A program made the position numbers and the translations under genes. From Reticulitermes lucifugus (taxonomy: Eukaryota; Arthropoda; Insecta; Blattodea; Rhinotermitidae), in NCBI GenBank assembly GCA_026260175.1, contig JAKCWW010000005.1:209641-273640 (forward strand): a DNA stretch of 64,000 nt, read 5' to 3'. The notes below the pieces were generated by a model. That model was given only the letters and a program-made list of their open reading frames with translations. It did not search any database and was not told the DNA's origin. This document shows, in pieces, positions 57,910 through 64,000 of the stretch (its first letter is position 1; each line of letters opens with the position of its first letter).

Positions 57910-58340
57910 AATCGAAATGGTTGCTTTTATTTGTCGTTTTAAAAAGCCATTAATTCCTTAAAGAACAAAATTAATTTAATCGCATTTAAAGATTTATTTC
58001 TGCCTCATAATACACAATCTGACTTGACGTAATTGATACAAATTTTTTAAATTCTGTATACGGAAATAATGCTTGTTTTTTGTGGACGTCATACAAAACA
58101 CGTAAATTTATTTAGTGTGAAAAATTAAGTGTTATATGCTAGATTTTCTAGCACATACAGCAGCCCCTGAAATTTAGAGATAAACCAGGTAATCAAACCA
58201 AAATTCTTAAATATAAAACTGTACTTATAGGGTTTATAATGTCGTCTTAATTATCTTGCCTTTCTTTAAAGCCGAAAGAAGAGTTGAATTCTTCAATAAA
58301 GGGAAAGAGTAGATTAGAACTAAATTTCTGTTGTCGCTAA
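57910..58340. other. No recognised feature
   Basis: AT-rich sequence between the foldback repeat and a tRNA-like head. Confidence 0.5.
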
Positions 58341-58344
58341 TATT

Positions 58345-58475
58345 CCATGAGGCCTCAGTAGCCTAGTCTTGCCTCACTAAGGATTTTATTTTCAATTCCC
58401 GGTCAAATGAGGGTGATAGTTTCAGATTCTTTTTGGGGTACCCTCAGGGAAGAGAGTTTATAACGTCTGAATGAT
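58345..58475 (+). repeat. tRNA-like SINE head, family uncertain
   Basis: tgaggcctcagtagcctag looks like a tRNA 5' end with A box, and attttcaattcccggtcaa like a B box about 40 bases later. The following gagggtgatagtttcag does not match the other families' bodies. It may be a relic of a fifth SINE family. Confidence 0.4.
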
Positions 58476-58768
58476 CAGGTAAAGAATATTCATTGCATTG
58501 TTTAGAATTCTTTCAAAAGAGTCTGTGAGGTATCAGCTGGGAACAAAGTTATTTTTTCATACTTATGTTCTTTTGTATGTATGTCAATTACACTTAATAA
58601 AAGTAAAGACTATCTCTCATTAAGTGACGGTAAATATTGGAGTTTTCCTGGAAACTTTGGTACCTATTTTTAAAACAGATAACTTTACAATATAAGACCG
58701 TAATCTTAAAAATTATGTTCTACTTCTTAGCAGGCAGTTCACTGAAAAATATTCTTTTTGATTTATAT

Positions 58769-59035
58769 GAGATAGTAGTCAGTATAGCAATTAGGCTATG
58801 GGCTATATGGCCGAGAAATCATGGTTAAATTTCCGGTAGACGCAAGAATTTTGCAGTTTATTTAAACGTCCAAACCGGCTCTGGGACCCAATAAGCCTCC
58901 TATTAAATGGGCAGGAGATTCTTGTTCTCAGAGAATAAAGCGGTCGCAGCGCGAAGCTGGCCACTAACCTGCATTTAATGTCGAGTTTAACAACAGGTGG
59001 AGCCATACTCCACTCTCACACGTACCTTCATGTTG
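58769..59035 (+). repeat. SINE family B copy
   Basis: gagatagtagtcagtatagc is the head (compare gatagcgtagtcggtatagc at 29.55 kb). The B box is lost (atggttaaatttccgg). The body reads ccaaaccggctctgggaccc, aagcctcctattaaatggg, cgcagcgcgaagctggcc and aggtggagccatactcc. The last part links the 29.5 kb type with the 14.2 and 56.6 kb copies. Confidence 0.75.
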
Positions 59036-59039
59036 TGTA

Positions 59040-61935
59040 CAAGGACAAATTTATAATAATTTTTATAAAGCCCGGTTGTAATTAATGTAAGGACTTTTAT
59101 ACAATTTATTAATTTTATTCCATATAGGCCACCATTTATCCTGACACCCTTTGTCAAATGTACATGATGGTTTGAAGTATTCCACACGTGTTACTTACGT
59201 ATACCATCTTATCCTTACGTGCATTGCTTTGAGATTTTAGCTCCCCCGAGTCCGTTAAAAATAAAGGTAGAGCATGAAATGTATTAATACACTGAAAATG
59301 CCTCTGAAAACATGAATAAATTATGTTTTTGCATTAAATATTATTTATATATTATTTATCATGACCCCCACTTTGTTTTTAGCGTCACTTAGTAATAGCT
59401 ATTCCCATGCCACCATGTGTGTGTGAGACCTTAAAATTTGCAGTCATAAACTTGGCATGAACGAACACGCACAGGACATATGTACATCAGCAATGATCTG
59501 TCATTTTGTTCCTGTTGACAGGAAACTAGCAAGGCATGCCAGATGCAGGGGGTTGTCGTATAAATTGTCTCCACAGAAACGCCTTACACCAATCCGAAAT
59601 GAGTGCGGGTTATTTAGTTCTTAATTTGTTGATTACTTTTTGTAGTGGTGTTTATGGCGTTGTCAGCGTATATAACTACAGACCTACAGCATAGAATTTT
59701 AGGATCGGTGACGAATGGGAAAGTTTAGGAAGTAGGGGTCCTGGCCTAACAGAAATATATTGCATGAGTTAAAGCATCCATACCAGTGGCTGCCGTGAGA
59801 GAGACAGGCATACTGAGCATCCGAAATACAATCCCTGGATTTGTCTAATGGTTTTGAGAAAACCACGCCAAACTTTAGTTAGTGTAGCTTTTGTCCTCTC
59901 CGATTTTCGAACCTTGTACCTCCCTAATTAAGTCCGGAAGGTGATCGCCAAATTACCCTGCTCGGTCTTCAATTACAATTCATCAAGTTACAGAGTATGA
60001 ATACCCTGTGCATGCAGTGTTTTATATGCTACTATCATAGGAATATGTTCTGCTCTACACTAAATTTTGAGTTAGGATTGACCGTAAAGATTGGGTTCAT
60101 ATATAATTTATAAAAATTATTGCTTACGGTAAACTCTCAAATAAGAGCTATCTTCTTTGTATGTTTAACAGCATTTAACATACTGCTATTTTATAAGGCT
60201 TAAACTCTTATCAAATATTGCAAAATAAGTCTTATTTTGTTGTACCCTGACGTGTATTACGCATCGTAAGGTAATCATACGTGGAGCTTGTGTGACTGCA
60301 ATATATGCCTTTATACACAGAAGTACAAATTTATATATCACCGTGTTAATCTAGTTGAAAGACAAAAATCTGCCCTCCACAAACCACCTCCTTCATCCCC
60401 AAATTCTCAAAAACAAACAGCTTTATGTAGTTCATACTTACAGGTAAATGTTGAAAATCTCTTAGCTGTTTGATTAAAATATATGTTAACGGTTGTTATG
60501 CAAGGAATTAAGAAACCAGTTAAAGAAGGGATTCACAATTTCACTTATAAGCCTATAAATAAAACCTTCTTCAGAAACTGATAGTTGTTCAGCTGCTCAA
60601 GAGATTCACCTCTTACAAAACGGAAAACTTGATTAACAGAAGTCTGAGTAGGAATTTTCTAAGCCGGCTTACCATTACACACATTTACAACTTGCTTTTT
60701 AAAATTAGTGTAGTTGTTTTTTCCTACCTAACTCCGGGTCTCCAAAATTGTAATATTCATATGCACTTTTCTTATTAACTGCAATGCTTAATGCTGTTAC
60801 GTTTGTTGATATATATGTGAATTTTAACGTAATTGCAGGAGGTTTATATAATTTGTGTCACGTCAGACTTGTTAGCATTTATTTCTTTTTCCAAAAATAC
60901 GTATCTGATTGAAATCTATGAAGGGCACTGTCCTCAGTTTTATTATACGTATTACCCAACTTCTTTAGAAATCTTCAGTTCACTTTCTCCCTACGCCATG
61001 CCCTCATAATATGCCGTTAGGTTAAAAATAATCCCATTTTACACTCCTCAAGCGCCAAGTTTACAGAACAAAAAATTGCAACTTTACGACACCGACAACG
61101 GGATTTATCTAGTTAACAAAAACAAGATGCAGGATAAAGAAGTATATTTAAGTCTTCTTGGATATGACTTTGTGTAGATTGGTACAAATTAAGTCGTTCC
61201 GGAGGAGCTTTTTGCCTTCTTTATATTGCTATATTTTTGTATACATTCAGGTGACATACACTGTAGATGCGGACGCACTGTAGGTCTACATGTAAAGTGG
61301 TCGATAACATTTTTCGGTATAAATTAATGTTGAATGGTAAAGGTCGTCCCAAGTATCGAAATTCATAAAATCTTTAAATGGTTCTTGAGTTACTTTTTAT
61401 ATAAGGATGTACAGAAAAATGTGTTTATGGGAATTGCGGGAATACAAAAGAAACAAAGAACCTGAAATTCTATGTTTCATCGTGTCTTAAAAGTATGAGC
61501 TTTGGTCGATGCAACAAAATGTATGAAAAAAAAACTCCTGACTAAGGGTACCTAGAACGTTATAAAATGTCAAATAACGATCGTAATTACGTAAAGCGTG
61601 GAAGGGGAAGGCGTAGAGTCAGAACGTCCTATTAAAAATGTTGGAGCCCTCACAATATTCAACTACTTCAATTATAGTATTTCACGGATTTATATTTTAA
61701 TTATTATGTTCTAATTTTACATCTGGTGCAAAATTTTAAAACGCCTTTTGTATTAATAATTTTAATTTAAAAAATTCTGCAAGAAATAGGCAATGGTTTT
61801 TAGAAAAATTACCCTGGAACCTACTATATTGCTTAATCATGAAAATTCACTGTAAGAAATGAAAAGGGTTTACTTAGCCATATATCGTATTTAAATGAGA
61901 AAACTGTGATATTTAGGAGTAGCAAGTAATGTGGC
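59040..61935. other. No recognised feature
   Basis: AT-rich DNA without a recognisable repeat, RNA gene or product-like frame. Confidence 0.5.
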
Positions 61936-61939
61936 TGAT

Positions 61940-62060
61940 AACGAGCAGAAAAACTAAAGTTTGATTCTAAGTAGAGGCAGAATGACTCTACAAATTATGC
62001 GGCTTCATTTACAATGGGAAAATGTGCTACCATTAATAACCAAATGGGCCGCAGGGTGAA
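61940..62060 (+). repeat. Possible SINE family B fragment
   Basis: gtttgattctaagtagagg may be a decayed B box, and gcggcttcatttacaatggg resembles the cagcctcctatacaatggg landmark at the right distance. Low certainty. Confidence 0.35.
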
Positions 62061-62207
62061 ATTCCTTTTTCTTTATTCAGCGCGTGTATACTTCAGAATA
62101 CTTCAGAATTCTTCACGAGGAAAGGTATGATAGGTTTTGCAATGTAGGTTCTAGTACAATAGGCAACATGTTGCCTCGTTAGCTATTACACATACGTCGG
62201 GTGGTGT

Positions 62208-62365
62208 AACGTTAAAGTCTTTCATGTACATCCTGTGAATGCATTCAGGGAGAGTAGGACCTAACCACAGCTTAGATTTAATCTCGGCATTGTAAGGATG
62301 GGAGTGGTCAGGGTCAGGAGCGGGCCGCTTTGCCTTCGGTATCATTTCAATAGGAGACTGGATGG
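62208..62365 (-). repeat. SINE family B fragment
   Basis: On the minus strand tctcctattgaaatgatacc is the attcaatggg landmark. It is followed by aaagcggcccgctcctgacc and ccatccttacaatgccgag, which match the body of family B. The 64-codon frame over it is a translation of this repeat. Confidence 0.55.
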
Positions 62366-62369
62366 ATCC

Positions 62370-62845
62370 TAATCATATTATTGTCAGGGTAGGCGTCAGT
62401 GAATATCATCCTCGTAGCTGTTGTCATAATTATTTTTATACGTTGCTCTTGATGATTATGACCGTCGTCATACAACGTGATTCAACGCACATACTTCAGG
62501 AAAGTGAGAAAAATAGGAGTGATATTATCCTTGATTTTTCACGATAACAGAACTAATTTCAATCTGTTCCATCTACAGCCTATACGCCACAGAAAAATTG
62601 TATATAAGTAACATTATTGAACGTTGGGAAGAGATTTGAAAATGTTTTAATTAAATATGACTTTATTTTAGGATTTGCATACTGTGAATTAGAAACTGAG
62701 CGAAAGGAATAACCAATAAATAATAAGTTAAAGTCAGCTGCTTCTTCACTGATATGGTTCTTGTGATATTCTAATAGATATCAATTTCCTTCCTGGCAAT
62801 TTGAATTCCCGATAACAGACTTGACTTCCCATGATAAGTGGGTCC
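62370..62845. other. No recognised feature
   Basis: AT-rich interval, nothing identified. Confidence 0.5.
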
Positions 62846-62849
62846 CTGT

Positions 62850-63245
62850 CACCACGGCATGGCTCGTCCTCGGGTTGCGGATGGAGGAACGGCCTACGGA
62901 TATGGAGGGTACCTGCGAATACATTGAATAAGCAGTTGTGAACAGCCGACAAGGGATGGCCCTCCAGCTTGGGGGTTGGTCGAGGTGCTAACAACTCCTC
63001 GCCGTAAAAGATTACCAAGTTACAGATCAATTAACAAAGTCTCGGACCTGGACAGATTCTTTGGTACAACTTAAGCAAAGGAAAAGGAATCTTCAAGAAG
63101 TGGGATGGGGGCATGGACTGGATTGATTTGGCTCAGGATAGGGACAGGTGGCGGGCTCTTGTGAGTGCGATAATGAGCCTTCGGGCTCCATAAAACGCGG
63201 GGAATTCCTTGACTAGCTGACGACCTGCTAGCTTCTCAAGAAGGA
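62850..63245 (+). mobile_element. LINE 3' end with upstream block
   Basis: gttgcggatggaggaacgg to gcttgggggttggtcgagg (62872-62990) matches the block at 41.73 kb. From 63116 the codons read [16 protein letters not shown], followed by SAIMSLRAP and a stop, then gcggggaattccttgactag. This is the C-terminus and 3' flank of an insect non-LTR reverse transcriptase, the best preserved of four in the window. No 5' part is present, consistent with 5' truncation. The family assignment rests on recalled C-terminal motifs. Confidence 0.75.
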
Positions 63246-63249
63246 CTCT

Positions 63250-63790
63250 GTTTCATGGAGTTAGTTAGTTATGGATTTAGTCTTGACTTCAATCCTCTTT
63301 GTGAAGTAGCATATAGTTTATTAACATACTGGCATTTTACAAATTTACGAAGTAGGCCTATAATAAATTGCGGGAATAGAATATCTTGAAACACCCTATA
63401 CTTGAAGCGGGGATGGGCAGGTGACATTTCAGCATGAGGTGTTGTTTTCATGTATTTTAGGGCAAAAAAATAAATAAAATACACGTAGAAAATGAGAGAG
63501 AAAAACTCCCTCGGAAACAAGTCTGGGGCCATAATAAGGTCATGAAACTGTGTTTCTGTCTTTCCAAGGCTCTTTATCTCTCATATCGTGTGGAATTTTC
63601 TGGGCTTTATGAAGCTCAGCAAGAAAAAGTACGACATTGGATTCCTGCAGATATAAACTTGGTACCACAGCCAACTACAGTCTATATACTGATTCAGTAA
63701 ACTTCAGTGCGTGCGGTTTCATGACAGAAACTTGCAATTGGTAGATATGAACGGCGACCCAATGAGTAATATAATGACACGTACAATTTA
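63250..63790. other. No recognised feature
   Basis: AT-rich interval with nothing identified. Confidence 0.5.
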
Positions 63791-63794
63791 AATA

Positions 63795-63960
63795 TATAGG
63801 GCTCTGACGATGGTATGTAACTAACTCAAGTAATCTTCTTTTTTCGGACTTTGCCCTTCATCTAACTTTCAGTGTACTAATACTTTCTGGAAGCCGGCTG
63901 TCCTTTCGTCTTCAGGTAAAGGAAAGCACCTAATCTGGTGGATCCCGTAGAAAGAGCTCC
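63795..63960 (-). repeat. Second copy of the 57.6 kb foldback arm
   Basis: tatagggctctgacgatgg, tttcggactttgcccttc, tggaagccggctgtcc, caggtaaaggaaagcacc and taatctggtggatcc follow, in order, the reverse complement of 57750-57905. It probably continues beyond the window end, so whether its partner arm exists cannot be seen. Confidence 0.75.
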
Positions 63961-64000
63961 TCCCAATCACTGGCGCCACTTAACAAGAGCTCTTCTCAGT

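Overview
The window looks like gene-poor, repeat-rich, AT-rich DNA from an insect genome. By eye roughly two thirds of the bases are A or T, and no open frame exceeds about 114 codons. The repeats are eukaryotic: tRNA-derived SINEs with internal pol III B boxes, LINE 3' ends, a short hAT-type DNA transposon, Penelope-like fragments and microsatellites. The word taggccta, SINE tails ending cgtcgttaaataa, and LINE 3' ends coding for [16 protein letters not shown] recall cockroach/termite (Blattodea) genomic DNA. That placement is recollection plus inference, not a search result.

No complete protein-coding gene can be supported. The most protein-like frame is a short minus-strand one at 52023-52240 (charged, helical, natural-looking C-terminus). 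It could be a terminal exon or a retrocopy. Two CpG- or motif-rich patches, at 9.70-9.87 kb and 54.27-54.49 kb, look promoter-like but have no confirmed gene attached.

Layout. 0-14 kb: mostly unrecognised AT-rich DNA, with a SINE relic (3.3 kb), a hammerhead-like fold (4.04 kb), a hAT-type non-autonomous transposon with near-perfect 8-bp target duplications (6.5-6.95 kb), a perfect hairpin (7.0 kb), the CpG-rich patch and a LINE 3' relic (11.5 kb). 14-25 kb: the SINE-densest part, with at least ten copies of four SINE families, a tetranucleotide microsatellite (16.55 kb), and an assembly gap (23056-23105) lying inside a SINE. 26-37 kb: a four-unit degenerate tandem array (28.4-29.0 kb), several foldback repeats of the same motif class (32.0, 33.6, 36.8 kb), SINEs and a LINE relic. 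37-50 kb: sparse, with a LINE relic (41.7 kb), a long stretch without any open frame (43-48.9 kb), and a SINE with an 11-bp target duplication (46.7 kb). 50-64 kb: a 53-bp tandem duplication, the 52 kb open frame, the promoter-like patch, more SINEs, a large foldback repeat (57.6 kb) with a second copy near the window end (63.8 kb), and a LINE-associated repeat (62.85-63.24 kb).

The most interesting thread is a motif of the form CTGANGA - short stem - CGAAAC, which recurs at about a dozen places as single copies, inverted pairs and one tandem array. At three loci the flanks also pair, giving a hammerhead-ribozyme-like fold. Hammerheads are known in Penelope-like elements and in small tandem retrozymes of animals, so these are best read as relics of such a family. 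One extra nucleotide next to stem II and general decay leave the ribozyme reading unproven.
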